From Acidobacteriota bacterium (GTDB taxonomy: Bacteria > Acidobacteriota > Vicinamibacteria > Vicinamibacterales > UBA8438), in NCBI GenBank assembly GCA_009861545.1, contig VXME01000160.1:1-64000 (forward strand): a stretch of 64,000 bases of DNA. Reading direction: 5' to 3'. The position numbers and the translations under genes are program-made. The notes below the pieces were generated by a model, which made no database searches, had not been told where the DNA came from, and saw only the letters and a list, made by a program, of their open reading frames with translations. Numbering within the stretch: position 1 is the first letter of the stretch; each line of letters opens with the position of its first letter. Positions 16,154 to 24,524 of this stretch are shown here, piece by piece.

Positions 16154-17572
16154 ATGTCTACACAGCCTCACGGCGTGAATCGCCGGACTTTCCTGTCCCT
16201 GACCGGCGTCGCTCTCGGCGCCGCACCTTTTCACGCGCTCGCCGGCCGCGCCGCGGCGGCCACTCGTGGACAGTCGTCCGTCGGGGGCGGGACTCCGGCC
16301 GAGGTCGGCTACGGCCCGCTCCAGCCGGTCCGGGACGAGACGACGGGCCTTCCGTTGCTGCACCTCCCGGCGGGCTTCCGCTACCTGACATTCGGCTGGA
16401 CCGGCGACCCGCTGGCCGACGGACGGGCGACGCCGCCGGCACACGACGGCATGGCGGCCTTCGCGGCAACGGGCAGCCGCATCCGCCTCATCCGCAACCA
16501 CGAGATCCGTTCGGGCGGGGCGTTCGCGGACGACCCGCTCTACGACGCGATCGGCGGGGGCGGCACCACCACCATCGAGTTCGATACGGCGGCCGGGTCG
16601 GTCCACGAGGCATGGACGAGCCTGGCCGGAACGGCCGTCAACTGCGCGGGCGGCCCGACGCCGTGGGGCTCGTGGCTCACCTGCGAGGAGACCGTCCTCG
16701 GGCCGGGCGCCGAGCCCTCGTTTCTGGAGTCGTTGCGCCAGCGGCTCGCGACCCCGGACTACGAGAAGCCGCACGGGTACGTGTTCGAAGTCCCGGCCGA
16801 CGGATCCGCGTCGGCGGAGCCGTACCGGGCGATGGGCCGGTTCGTCCACGAGGCGGTAAGCATCGATCCGGCAACCGGCATCGTGTACGAGACCGAGGAC
16901 CAGGGAGCCTCGGGGTTCTATCGGTTCCTGCCCGAAGAGGCCGGCGTGCTCTCCGCCGGCGGGCGCCTCGAGATGCTCTGCATCGCGGACACGCCGCGAG
17001 CCGATCTTCGCACCGGCCAGTCGGCAGAACTGTGGCGGCCGGTGTCCTGGGCCCCAATCGACGATCCGGACCCGGCCGAGGTCGACCAGGGCAGCGTGTT
17101 CGGTCAGGGCGTCGCCGGAGGCGGGGCGGCCTTCGCGCGGCTCGAAGGAACCTGGTACGGCGACGGCCGGATCTACATCGTGTCGACCACTGGCGGCGAG
17201 GCCGCGGCGGGGCAGGTCTGGGAGTACGACCCGCGCGGCGAACGCGTGCGGCTGATCTTCGAGTCGCCCGGGAAGGACGTGCTGGACATGCCCGACAACC
17301 TCTGCGTGAGCCCGCGCGGGGGCCTCGTGCTGTGCGAGGACGGCGGCGTGGACAACTTCGTCCGGGGACTCACCGTCGACGGCTCGATCTTCTCCTTCGC
17401 CCGCAACAACGTCTTCCTCGACGGCGAGAAGAACGGCATCTCCGGCGACTTCCGCACCCGCGAGTTCGCCGGCGCCACGTACAGCCCGGACGGCCGCTGG
17501 CTCTTCTTCAACGCGCAGACGCCGGGCATCACGTTCGCGGTGACCGGCCCGTGGGCCGACGGTCCCCTGTGA
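16154..17572 (+). CDS. PhoX-family (DUF839) alkaline phosphatase, Tat-exported
   Basis: A 472-residue protein of the PhoX/DUF839 family, Ca- and Fe-dependent phosphatases with a beta-propeller fold. It has a Tat signal (NRRTFLSLTGVALGAAP). Family landmarks are IRLIRNHEIRSGGAF, GGTTTIEFD, CAGGPTPWGSWLTCEET (the metal and phosphate site region), HGYVFEVPADG and NLCVSPRGGLVLCEDG, ending in SPDGRWLFFNAQTPG. It would release phosphate from organic esters in the periplasm, though some family members have other roles. No Pho-box was recognised; the start looks leaderless. It is followed 73 nt later by the HupE/UreJ-type gene. Confidence 0.9.
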   Translation: MSTQPHGVNRRTFLSLTGVALGAAPFHALAGRAAAATRGQSSVGGGTPAEVGYGPLQPVRDETTGLPLLHLPAGFRYLTFGWTGDPLADGRATPPAHDGMAAFAATGSRIRLIRNHEIRSGGAFADDPLYDAIGGGGTTTIEFDTAAGSVHEAWTSLAGTAVNCAGGPTPWGSWLTCEETVLGPGAEPSFLESLRQRLATPDYEKPHGYVFEVPADGSASAEPYRAMGRFVHEAVSIDPATGIVYETEDQGASGFYRFLPEEAGVLSAGGRLEMLCIADTPRADLRTGQSAELWRPVSWAPIDDPDPAEVDQGSVFGQGVAGGGAAFARLEGTWYGDGRIYIVSTTGGEAAAGQVWEYDPRGERVRLIFESPGKDVLDMPDNLCVSPRGGLVLCEDGGVDNFVRGLTVDGSIFSFARNNVFLDGEKNGISGDFRTREFAGATYSPDGRWLFFNAQTPGITFAVTGPWADGPL

Positions 17573-17633
17573 GCACGCTCGGAGCCGCTCCCGGCTGCCT
17601 GTCGCGACCCGCCGGTACGGGGTGTCCGCGCGC

Positions 17634-17639
17634 TATCCT
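17634..17639 (+). promoter_or_regulatory. -10 box for a leaderless transcript (HupE-like gene)
   Basis: TATCCT lies 6 bases before tandem GTG codons at 17646 and 17649. This favours 17646 over the upstream GTG at 17622 as start. Confidence 0.45.
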
Positions 17640-17645
17640 CGCCCG

Positions 17646-18785
17646 GTGGTGAGTTATCCACGAAACGCGCTCGTCCGGGCCACGGCGCTTGCCGGCCTGT
17701 TCTGGCTGCCCGGCGCAGCAACGGCCCTCGCCCATCCAATCTCGTTCACGGAGGTGACGCTCACGCTGGGCGCCGACGGCGGCTTCGAAGCGGACGTCAT
17801 CTACGACCTCGACGCCCTCGCCCTCGGCGCCCCCATCGACACGGACGACGCGGAGTTGGCGGCGGCGCTGGAGAGTCTCCCGCCGGACGCCTTCGAGTCG
17901 CGTCTCGGGCGGCTGCGACGGCTGTTCGAACGGCGCGTGCGGGTCCGCTTCGACGGCGACCCGGTCCCGTTCGACGTCTCGTTCCCCGACCACGGCACCC
18001 CGCGTGCCACCGAGGCCGAAATCCCCACCGTGCTGGGCCTGACCGCCCGGCTCCGCGGCGCGATTCCGGCGGGCGCCGTCACCGTCGGGTTCTTCGCTTC
18101 CCGGGCGTTCGGCGAGGTCCACCTGACGATCCGCGACCCGGCGCGGGGCATCGAGGCCCGCGCCGTGCTCGAGGCCGGGGCCCGCAGCGATCCCCTGGAT
18201 CTGACGGTGCCGGTCACCCCGCCCGGTCGCGCGGCGGTGGCGGAAAGCTACCTGCGCCTCGGGTTCATCCACATCGTCCCGGAAGGGCTCGATCACATCC
18301 TGTTCGTGCTGGGGCTGTTCCTGCTGAGCGCGCGGCTCCGGCCGCTCGTCTGGCAGGTCACGGCGTTCACCCTGGCCCACGCGGTGACGCTGACCCTGGC
18401 GGCGCTCGACGTCGTGGCGTTGTCGCCGCGGCTGGTCGAGCCGTTGATCGCGCTGTCGATCGTCTACGTGGCGGTGGAGAACGTCCTGACCGACCGCATG
18501 ACCCGCTGGCGGCCGCCCGCCGTCTTCGGGTTCGGCCTGCTGCACGGGCTCGGCTTCGCCGGCGTGCTCGGAGAGCTCGGGATGCCGGAGCAGGAACGCC
18601 TGCTGGCGCTCGTCAGCTTCAACGCCGGGATCGAGTTGGGTCAACTCGCCGTAATCGCCGGCGCCGCGCTGGCGTGCGGCTGGTTCCGCTCCGAACCGTG
18701 GTACCGGACCCGGCTGGTGGTGCCGGCCTCGGCCGGCATCGCCCTGGTGGGACTGCTCTGGGCCGTCGAACGCGTGCTCCGGTGA
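17646..18785 (+). CDS. HupE/UreJ-family membrane protein
   Basis: About 379 residues. A signal-like hydrophobic segment (ALAGLFWLPGAATALAHP) is followed by a periplasmic beta-rich domain (ISFTEVTLTLGADGGFEAD) of about 170 residues. The C-terminal half is a HupE/UreJ_2-type membrane domain with conserved His/Glu/Asp residues: GFIHIVPEGLDHILFVLGLF, TLAHAVTLTLAALDV, GLLHGLGFAGVLGEL and FNAGIELGQLAV. The relatives are putative nickel or other metal permeases, but in this domain arrangement the substrate is not established. A TATCCT box six bases before the GTG at 17646 supports that start. It converges with the small membrane gene at 18800. Confidence 0.85.
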   Translation: MVSYPRNALVRATALAGLFWLPGAATALAHPISFTEVTLTLGADGGFEADVIYDLDALALGAPIDTDDAELAAALESLPPDAFESRLGRLRRLFERRVRVRFDGDPVPFDVSFPDHGTPRATEAEIPTVLGLTARLRGAIPAGAVTVGFFASRAFGEVHLTIRDPARGIEARAVLEAGARSDPLDLTVPVTPPGRAAVAESYLRLGFIHIVPEGLDHILFVLGLFLLSARLRPLVWQVTAFTLAHAVTLTLAALDVVALSPRLVEPLIALSIVYVAVENVLTDRMTRWRPPAVFGFGLLHGLGFAGVLGELGMPEQERLLALVSFNAGIELGQLAVIAGAALACGWFRSEPWYRTRLVVPASAGIALVGLLWAVERVLR

Positions 18786-18799
18786 CCCTGATCGGCGGG

Positions 18800-19108
18800 T
18801 CAGCCGGACACGCGGGCGGGCCTGCCGACGATCAGCCGGCCGACCGCCTTCAGCTTGCTCCAGAAGAAGTCGAACTGCCCGAGGAGCGTGCCGTAGGCGA
18901 GGAGCAGCACCTGATAGACGGGCAGCATTACGACCAGATACACCGCCCATTGCAGCCATCCGGGCGCCGTCGCGGGCATGATGAACCCCATCACCAGGCC
19001 CTTCAACTGCAGCGTGGTCATGCCGGCAAGGGAGAAGGCCAGCAGGATGGCGACCAGGCCCCAGAAGCCGACGCCCCACCGCTCCTTCATCCGGTGGAAG
19101 ACGCTCAA
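18800..19108 (-). CDS. Small two-helix membrane protein, DUF6787-like
   Basis: About 102 residues. The core MKERWGVGFWGLVAILLAFS is followed by a second membrane segment and QVLLLAYGTLLGQFDFFWSK. This matches the pattern of DUF6787 proteins (R-W-G at the start, Y-Q-v-l-l ... G-q-f-x-F-F-w near the end). Function is unknown. The start is uncertain: a TTG at 19106-19108 has GGAG nine bases upstream, the family-conserved Met is at 19090, and a GTG at 19252 would add a poorly conserved leader. It is convergent with the HupE gene and divergent from the PQQ-propeller pair. Confidence 0.65.
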   Translation of the reverse strand: MSVFHRMKERWGVGFWGLVAILLAFSLAGMTTLQLKGLVMGFIMPATAPGWLQWAVYLVVMLPVYQVLLLAYGTLLGQFDFFWSKLKAVGRLIVGRPARVSG

Positions 19109-19296
19109 CGGTCCGCGCTCCGAAGACCGGGTGTCGACGGCCCCGGCAAGCGGTCGATCCAAGATGACGTAGCCCTCAAGACGTGCAACCTCCTCGCTGA
19201 TGTGCTGCCCGATTGCGCACGGGAACTGCACGATACTACGGCATTGCGGCACGGACGGAGCTGCGCCGCGATCGCGGGAGCGCGGTCATGGCATTA

Positions 19297-19318
19297 TGAG
19301 AATGCGTCTCAGTCTCAT
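19297..19318. promoter_or_regulatory. Fur-box-like operator
   Basis: TGAGAATGCGTCTCA (19297-19311) has TGAGA/TCTCA arms and a TGAGAAT left half like Fur boxes of proteobacteria. GTCTCAT directly follows as a third half-site. It lies in an AT-richer patch between the divergent small membrane gene and the PQQ-propeller genes. The remainder of 19109-19449 holds no gene; a TAAAAT at 19399-19404 could be a -10 box for the propeller genes. Confidence 0.45.
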
Positions 19319-19449
19319 ATTTACGAGCCTATACCCGGCCGGATCGGTCGGTCAAGAGGAGCGGCGGAACGCAGTCCGACCGTTGCGGGGCGGCGTGATA
19401 AAATCTCTCGCCGCAGATCGAACACTCCATGTCAATGAAGGATTGCCGG

Positions 19450-21657
19450 ATGACCAAGACCGCTCACCGCGCCGCCCTGCGCGTGGCCGTCCTCGTTCCG
19501 TGCCTCGTGTTCCTGGCCGGCGCCGCGACGGCCCAGGACTGGCCGAGCTGGCGCGGCCGGCTGCAGACCGGCGTCTCGGACCAGACCGGACTCGTGTCGA
19601 GCTGGTCGGTGGACGGCGAGAACCTGATCTGGTTCCAGGAGTACATCGCCCGGTCGACCCCGGCCGTCTTCGACGGCCGGGTGTGCGCCAACGGCCGCAC
19701 CGGCGACGGCGTCGAGAAGAAGGAAATCGTCACCTGCTGGAACGCCGAGAACGGCTCGAAGCTGTGGGAGCACACCTTCAGCGTCCTCAACACCACCGTC
19801 CCCTTCAACCGGGTCGGCTGGGGCAGCGTGACCGGCGATCCCGAAACCGGCCACCTCTACGCGCTGAACGTCGACGGCCACCTGAACTGCTTCGATCGCG
19901 AAGGCGAAATCGTCTGGAGCTGGCGTCTCAGCGAGGATCTCGGGCGCGCCTCCGGCTACGGGGGACGCACGTCGACGCCGATCATCGACGAGGATCGGCT
20001 GATCCTGAGCGTGATCGGCTCGGCCTGGGGCAGCCTCGGCGGACCGCCGCGGCACCGCTACGTGGCGTTCGACAAGCGGACCGGCCGGGTGCGCTGGGTG
20101 TCGACGCCGGGCGGCCAACCGGCCGATATGAACACCCAATCGGTCCCCATCGTCGCCGTCGTCGACGGCCGGCGGCTGATCATCGACGGCAACGCCGACG
20201 GGCACATCTACGCGATTCAGGCGCGCACCGGCGTCAAGGTCTGGGAGTTCCACCTGAGCCAGCGCGGCATCAACGTGTCGCCCGTCATCGACGGCACCAC
20301 CGTCTATGTCTCCCACAGCGAGGAGAACATCGACCGGGGCACGATGGGCCGCGTGGTGGCTATCGACGCGACCGGCAGCGGCGACATCACGTCGACCGGC
20401 GAGCTGTGGCGCGTAAACGACCTCGCCGTCGGATTCTCGTCGCCCCTGATTCACGACGGCACGCTGTACGTCATCGACAACTCCGCGAACCTCGTCGCCC
20501 TGAACGCCGCGAGCGGCGAGATCCAGTGGGAGTACAGCGTCGGCAACGTCGGCAAGGCGTCGCCGGTCTGGGCCGACGGCAAGCTCTACGTGACCGAGAC
20601 CAACGGCAACGTGCACATCCTGCGGCCGGGTCCGGACGGTCCGACCGCTCTCGACCACGACGAGCTCGCGGTGGCGGACGGCCGCTACGCGGAGATCTAC
20701 GGTTCGTTCGCTCCGGCCTACGGGCGGCTCTACGTGACGGCGGAGTCGGGCATCTACTGCATCGGCGATCCGGACGCACCGTTCTCCGCCACGCCGGCCG
20801 CCAGTCCCGACCTCGGCGCCGAGACCGCGGCGACCGGCGCGGTGGCGAGCCTCCAGGTGGTGCCGGCCGAGGTGATCGCGGCCGCCGGCGAGACCATCAA
20901 CTTCCGCCTGCGGGCGTTCGACGAGAACGGGCAGCCGGTGTCCGCCCCCAATGCGGTCTGGACCCTCGACGGCCTGACCGGATCGCGGCTGCGCGTCAAC
21001 GGCGAGTTCCAGTCGAGTCCGCAGTCGACCAACCAGGCCGGGCAGGTGGTGGCGAGAATCGGCGACGTCTCCGCCGCGGCGCGTGTGCGCGTCTTCTCGC
21101 CGCTGCCCTGGACCGAGAACTTCGAGAACGGCCGCCCGCCGCATTGGATCGGCGGGGGCGGGAGCCTGGCCGCGGTCGAGCTCGACGGCGATCAGGTCTT
21201 CCGGAAGGGCGCGTCACGCACCGGCATCCACCGCCACGCCGTCTACGTCGGCCCGTCCTACCTGTCGGACTACACGGTACAGGCCGACGTGATGTCCACC
21301 GAGCGGGGCCGCCGGCGGCCGGACATCGGGCTCATCAACAGCGGCTACACCATGGACATGCAGGGCAACCACCAGCGGATCGAAGTCCGGTCGTGGGCGG
21401 CCGAACTGCGCATGGCCCAGCGCTTCCCGTTCGCGTGGGAGCCGAACGTCTGGTACACGATCAAGCTGCGCGTCGACACCGACGACGAGCGGGCGCTGAT
21501 TCGCGGAAAGGTCTGGCCGCGCGACGAGGCCGAGCCGGACGACTGGACGGTGACGGTCGAGGATCCGGAGCCGGTGCGCGAGGGAAGCCCCGGTCTCATC
21601 GGCTACTCGCCGATCGACATCTACTACGACAACGTCCGCGTGATGGAGAACCCATGA
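19450..21657 (+). CDS. Secreted PQQ-binding-like beta-propeller protein with C-terminal Ig-like and LamG-like regions
   Basis: About 735 residues. A signal peptide (VAVLVPCLVFLAGAATAQ) precedes an eight-bladed quinoprotein-type propeller with repeated A-x-x-G-x-x-x-W blades (LNAASGEIQWEYSVG, IQARTGVKVWEFHLS). It opens with DWPSWRGRLQTGVSDQTGL, the typical N-terminus of WD-like PQQ-repeat proteins in Acidobacteriota and Planctomycetota. After residue 470 come an Ig-like region (QVVPAEVIAAAGETINFRL) and a jelly-roll-like domain. No catalytic residues of PQQ dehydrogenases were recognised, so enzyme activity is not implied. ATG 19450 is preferred over ATG 19429 because AAGGA sits eight bases upstream. 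The next propeller gene overlaps by four bases. Confidence 0.85.
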   Translation: MTKTAHRAALRVAVLVPCLVFLAGAATAQDWPSWRGRLQTGVSDQTGLVSSWSVDGENLIWFQEYIARSTPAVFDGRVCANGRTGDGVEKKEIVTCWNAENGSKLWEHTFSVLNTTVPFNRVGWGSVTGDPETGHLYALNVDGHLNCFDREGEIVWSWRLSEDLGRASGYGGRTSTPIIDEDRLILSVIGSAWGSLGGPPRHRYVAFDKRTGRVRWVSTPGGQPADMNTQSVPIVAVVDGRRLIIDGNADGHIYAIQARTGVKVWEFHLSQRGINVSPVIDGTTVYVSHSEENIDRGTMGRVVAIDATGSGDITSTGELWRVNDLAVGFSSPLIHDGTLYVIDNSANLVALNAASGEIQWEYSVGNVGKASPVWADGKLYVTETNGNVHILRPGPDGPTALDHDELAVADGRYAEIYGSFAPAYGRLYVTAESGIYCIGDPDAPFSATPAASPDLGAETAATGAVASLQVVPAEVIAAAGETINFRLRAFDENGQPVSAPNAVWTLDGLTGSRLRVNGEFQSSPQSTNQAGQVVARIGDVSAAARVRVFSPLPWTENFENGRPPHWIGGGGSLAAVELDGDQVFRKGASRTGIHRHAVYVGPSYLSDYTVQADVMSTERGRRRPDIGLINSGYTMDMQGNHQRIEVRSWAAELRMAQRFPFAWEPNVWYTIKLRVDTDDERALIRGKVWPRDEAEPDDWTVTVEDPEPVREGSPGLIGYSPIDIYYDNVRVMENP

Positions 21658-23099
21658 CTCGACAGGCTCTTTTTCTCGCCACCGCCCTCCTGCTCGCCGG
21701 CACCGCCACCGCGGCGGCCCAGGATGTCGCGATGTTCGGCAACACGCCGTCCCGGAACATGGTGTCGGACGACACCGGCATCGTCAGCGAATGGGACGTC
21801 GACACCGGCAGGAACGTCCTCTGGTCGCAGCCGGTCGGCTCGCAGGCCTACGGCGGCCCGGTCGTCGCCAACGGCCGCGTCTACGTCGGCACCAACAACG
21901 AGGGGCGCCGCGATCCGGCGATCGAGGGCGACAAGGGCGTCGTGATGGCGTTCGACGCGGCGAGCGGTGACTTCATCTGGCAGATGGTCCATCCCAAGCT
22001 GTCGTCCGGGCGCGTGAACGACTGGCCGCTGCAGGGCGTCTGCTCGACCGCGTTCATGGAGGGCGACCGCATCTACTACATCTCGAACGAGGCGCACATC
22101 GTCTGCCTGGACGCCAAGGGGCTGGCCGACGGCAACGACGGGCCGTTCATGGACGAGATCGAGACCGGGCCCCTGGCCGGCGACGTCATCTGGTCGTACG
22201 ACATGATCAGCGAGCTGGACGTCTTCCCGCACAACCTCGCCACCGGCTCGCCGCTCGTCATCGGCGACGTGTTGTACACGGTGACGAGCAACGGCGTCGA
22301 CGAAGGGCACGTCAACGTCCCGTCGCCCTTCTCGCCCGACTTCATCGCCCTCGACAAGAACACGGGGGAGCTGCTGTGGGAGAGCACCCCGGTGGGCGAG
22401 GACGTGCTGCACGGCGCCTGGACGAACCCGGCCTACGCGGAGATCGACGGCCGCGGGCAGGTCATCTTCGCGGGCGGCAACGGCGTGGTCTACGCCCTCG
22501 ACGCCGAGACCGGCGAGCTCATCTGGGAGTTCGACTGCAACCCGGAGGACTCCGAGTGGATCCTCGGCGGCCGCGGCACGCGCAACAACATCCTCGCGAC
22601 GCCGGTGGTCTACGACGACAAGGTCTACATCGGAGTCGGCCAGGACCCGGAGCACGGCGAGGCGCCCGGCCACTTCTATGCGATAGACGCGACCGGCACC
22701 GGTGACGTGACCGACACGCACGTGGTCTGGCACCGCGGCGGCGAGGACTTCTACCGGACCATGTCGACCGCGGCCATCGCCGACGGCGTGCTCTACATCT
22801 CCAGCCTGTCCGGCTTCCTGCATGCGCTCGACCCGCAGACCGGCGAGCACTTCTGGACCTACGACACCTTCGCAGCCGTCTGGGGCTCGCCCTTCGTGGT
22901 CGACGGCAAGGTCTTCCTCGGCGACGAGGATGGCGACGTGGTGGTCCTGCGGGCCGGCCGGGAGATGGAGATGATCGGAGAGTACAACCTCGGCGCCGCC
23001 GTCTACTGCACGCCCGTCACGAAGGACGGGGTGCTCTACATCCTGACGCGGAACCGCATCTGGGCGTTCCAGGAGGGCGCGCAGTCGGAGCCGTTCTGA
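21654..23099 (+). CDS. Secreted PQQ-binding-like beta-propeller protein
   Basis: A 481-residue exported propeller. The signal peptide is ALFLATALLLAGTATAAAQ; the mature start DVAMFGNTPSRNMVSDDTGI is typical of outer-membrane-assembly BamB-like and PQQ-repeat proteins. Blade repeats include VMAFDAASGDFIWQM, VYALDAETGELIWEF and LHALDPQTGEHFWTY. The ATG overlaps the stop of the preceding propeller gene (ATGA), so both are made together; the thioredoxin-fold gene follows after four bases. A structural or quinone-dependent role is possible; function is not assigned. Confidence 0.85.
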   Translation: MTRQALFLATALLLAGTATAAAQDVAMFGNTPSRNMVSDDTGIVSEWDVDTGRNVLWSQPVGSQAYGGPVVANGRVYVGTNNEGRRDPAIEGDKGVVMAFDAASGDFIWQMVHPKLSSGRVNDWPLQGVCSTAFMEGDRIYYISNEAHIVCLDAKGLADGNDGPFMDEIETGPLAGDVIWSYDMISELDVFPHNLATGSPLVIGDVLYTVTSNGVDEGHVNVPSPFSPDFIALDKNTGELLWESTPVGEDVLHGAWTNPAYAEIDGRGQVIFAGGNGVVYALDAETGELIWEFDCNPEDSEWILGGRGTRNNILATPVVYDDKVYIGVGQDPEHGEAPGHFYAIDATGTGDVTDTHVVWHRGGEDFYRTMSTAAIADGVLYISSLSGFLHALDPQTGEHFWTYDTFAAVWGSPFVVDGKVFLGDEDGDVVVLRAGREMEMIGEYNLGAAVYCTPVTKDGVLYILTRNRIWAFQEGAQSEPF

Positions 23100-23103
23100 G
23101 CCC

Positions 23104-23682
23104 ATGGTCCTGACGCCATCGACGATGCTCGAGCTCGGGACGCGGGCGCCCGACTTCACGCTGCCCGACGCCTACGGCAACCCGGTGGCGCTGGCGGAGT
23201 TCGCCGGCGCGCCGGCCACCGTGGTCGTCTTCATGTGCAACCACTGCCCGTACGTGAAGCACATGAAGACGGCGCTGGCGGAGTTCGCGCACGAATACGC
23301 GACGCGCGAGGTCGCCGTCATCGGCATCAATTCGAACGACGCCGAGACCCATCCGGAGGACAGCCGCGAGGCGATGGCCCGGGACATCGCGAAGTTCGGC
23401 TATGCCTTCCCCTACCTGATAGACGCCAGTCAGGAGGTCGCCAAGGCCTATCGTGCGGCGTGCACGCCGGACTTGTATGTGTTCGACGCCGACCTGAAGC
23501 TCGTCTACCGGGGGCAGTTCGACGACAGCCGGCCCGAGAGCGACGCTCCGGTGACCGGACGCGACCTGCGCGCGGCGGTCGACACTGTGGTTGCCGGCCA
23601 GGCGCCCGCCGGCGAGCAGAAGCCGAGCATCGGCTGCAACATCAAGTGGAAACCGGGCAACGAGCCCGACTACTTCGGGTAA
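23104..23682 (+). CDS. Thioredoxin-fold (AhpC/TSA-redoxin type) protein
   Basis: A 192-residue redoxin with the start LELGTRAPDFTLPDAYGNPV. The active-site region is VVVFMCNHCPYVKHMKTAL, with CNHC in place of the usual CxxC. The cis-Pro region is AYRAACTPDLYVFDADLKLV, and a C-terminal Cys follows (SIGCNIKWKPGN). This matches the thioredoxin-family proteins found next to secreted propellers in many bacteria. No signal peptide is evident, so it is probably cytoplasmic. It starts four bases after the propeller gene and is likely co-transcribed. Confidence 0.88.
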   Translation: MVLTPSTMLELGTRAPDFTLPDAYGNPVALAEFAGAPATVVVFMCNHCPYVKHMKTALAEFAHEYATREVAVIGINSNDAETHPEDSREAMARDIAKFGYAFPYLIDASQEVAKAYRAACTPDLYVFDADLKLVYRGQFDDSRPESDAPVTGRDLRAAVDTVVAGQAPAGEQKPSIGCNIKWKPGNEPDYFG

Positions 23683-23847
23683 GCCGACGGGCCACGGCGT
23701 CCCTCCGCGCGGCGCCGACTCGCGTGCCGCGGTCGGCCTTGGTTTCCCCGACTGCAGCGTGCCGACTCAACGCGGCGGGCAGTCAGCATCCATCGCCACT
23801 TCGCTGGCAACCTGGCCAAGGCAGATCGATGATAGACTGGTTTGTAC

Positions 23848-23855
23848 GACTAGTC
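23848..23855. promoter_or_regulatory. Palindromic operator candidate before the toxin-antitoxin genes
   Basis: GACTAGTC is a perfect 8-bp palindrome 20 bases before the antitoxin ATG, preceded by a related half GACTGG at 23835-23840. The AT-richer context and position fit an autoregulated antitoxin operator. The rest of 23683-23875 shows no gene. Confidence 0.35.
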
Positions 23856-23875
23856 TAAATTCAGGCTTATCCGCG

Positions 23876-24121
23876 ATGGACAGCATCGGCGCCTACGAAG
23901 CAAAGACGCATCTGCCCCGCCTGCTGAACCGGATCGCGCGGGGTGAGAGCTTCACGATCACCCGTCACGGCCGTCCTGTAGCGCGGTTGGTACCGGTCGA
24001 AGAAGATGACCGCGACCGCGCCCGCCGGGCGGCGCGGCGTATCGTCGAACGTCGCCAACGTCTGAAGTCCGCTCCGCTGGCGGAGTTGATCGATTCGCTC
24101 CACGAGGGACACCGGTATTGA
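23876..24121 (+). CDS. Phd/YefM-family antitoxin
   Basis: An 81-residue antitoxin. It starts DSIGAYEAKTHLPRLLNRIA and continues GESFTITRHGRPVARLVPVE, the hallmark N-terminal DNA-binding domain of Phd/YefM proteins. An Arg-rich C-terminal helix would wrap the toxin. The ATG at 23876 is the first Met that gives the conserved start. Its stop overlaps the toxin start. It should repress its own promoter, probably through the palindrome just upstream, and neutralise the PIN toxin. Confidence 0.85.
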   Translation: MDSIGAYEAKTHLPRLLNRIARGESFTITRHGRPVARLVPVEEDDRDRARRAARRIVERRQRLKSAPLAELIDSLHEGHRY

Positions 24122-24522
24122 CGCCCATCGTCATCGACAATTCCATCGTCCTGTGCTGGTGCCTCACCGACGAATCGGATCCGATGGCAGACAAGGCCAT
24201 GCGGCGCGTTGTGGATGGCGGCGCGGTCGTACCAGGCATCTGGTGGTACGAGCTGCGAAACGCACTGATCGTCAACGAACGGCGGGGTCGACTCGATGCG
24301 GCGGATACTGTCGCAATCCTGACCGACGTTGAAGAGATGTCCATCTCGGTCGACCAGGAGCATGACGACGTGACGATCCTGTCGCTGGCGCGCCAGCATG
24401 CCCTGTCGGTCTACGACGCCGCCTACATCGAAGTTGCCCTGCGGCGCGGGCTGCCGATAGCGTCGCTCGACCGGCGCTTGGGTCAGGCTGCCGCCGCCCG
24501 CCACGTCGCGCTGTTCAACTGA
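24118..24522 (+). CDS. PIN-domain toxin (VapC-like ribonuclease)
   Basis: A 134-residue PIN nuclease. The acidic active site is visible in VIDNSIVLCWCLTDE (first Asp), VPGIWWYELRNALIV (Glu), LSVYDAAYIEVALRRGLPIA (Asp) and SLDRRLGQAA (last Asp). It would cleave RNA when freed from the antitoxin. The TTG start (24118-24120) overlaps the antitoxin stop, giving translational coupling; no other start restores the first catalytic Asp. It converges with the M28 peptidase gene only three bases away. Confidence 0.88.
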   Translation: MTPIVIDNSIVLCWCLTDESDPMADKAMRRVVDGGAVVPGIWWYELRNALIVNERRGRLDAADTVAILTDVEEMSISVDQEHDDVTILSLARQHALSVYDAAYIEVALRRGLPIASLDRRLGQAAAARHVALFN

Positions 24523-24524
24523 CC

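Noticed and set aside
19200-23099. One 1299-codon frame covering both PQQ-propeller genes
   Set aside because: The first 800 codons are Arg/Pro-rich shadow of the first propeller gene; the second gene clearly starts at 21654 with a signal peptide.
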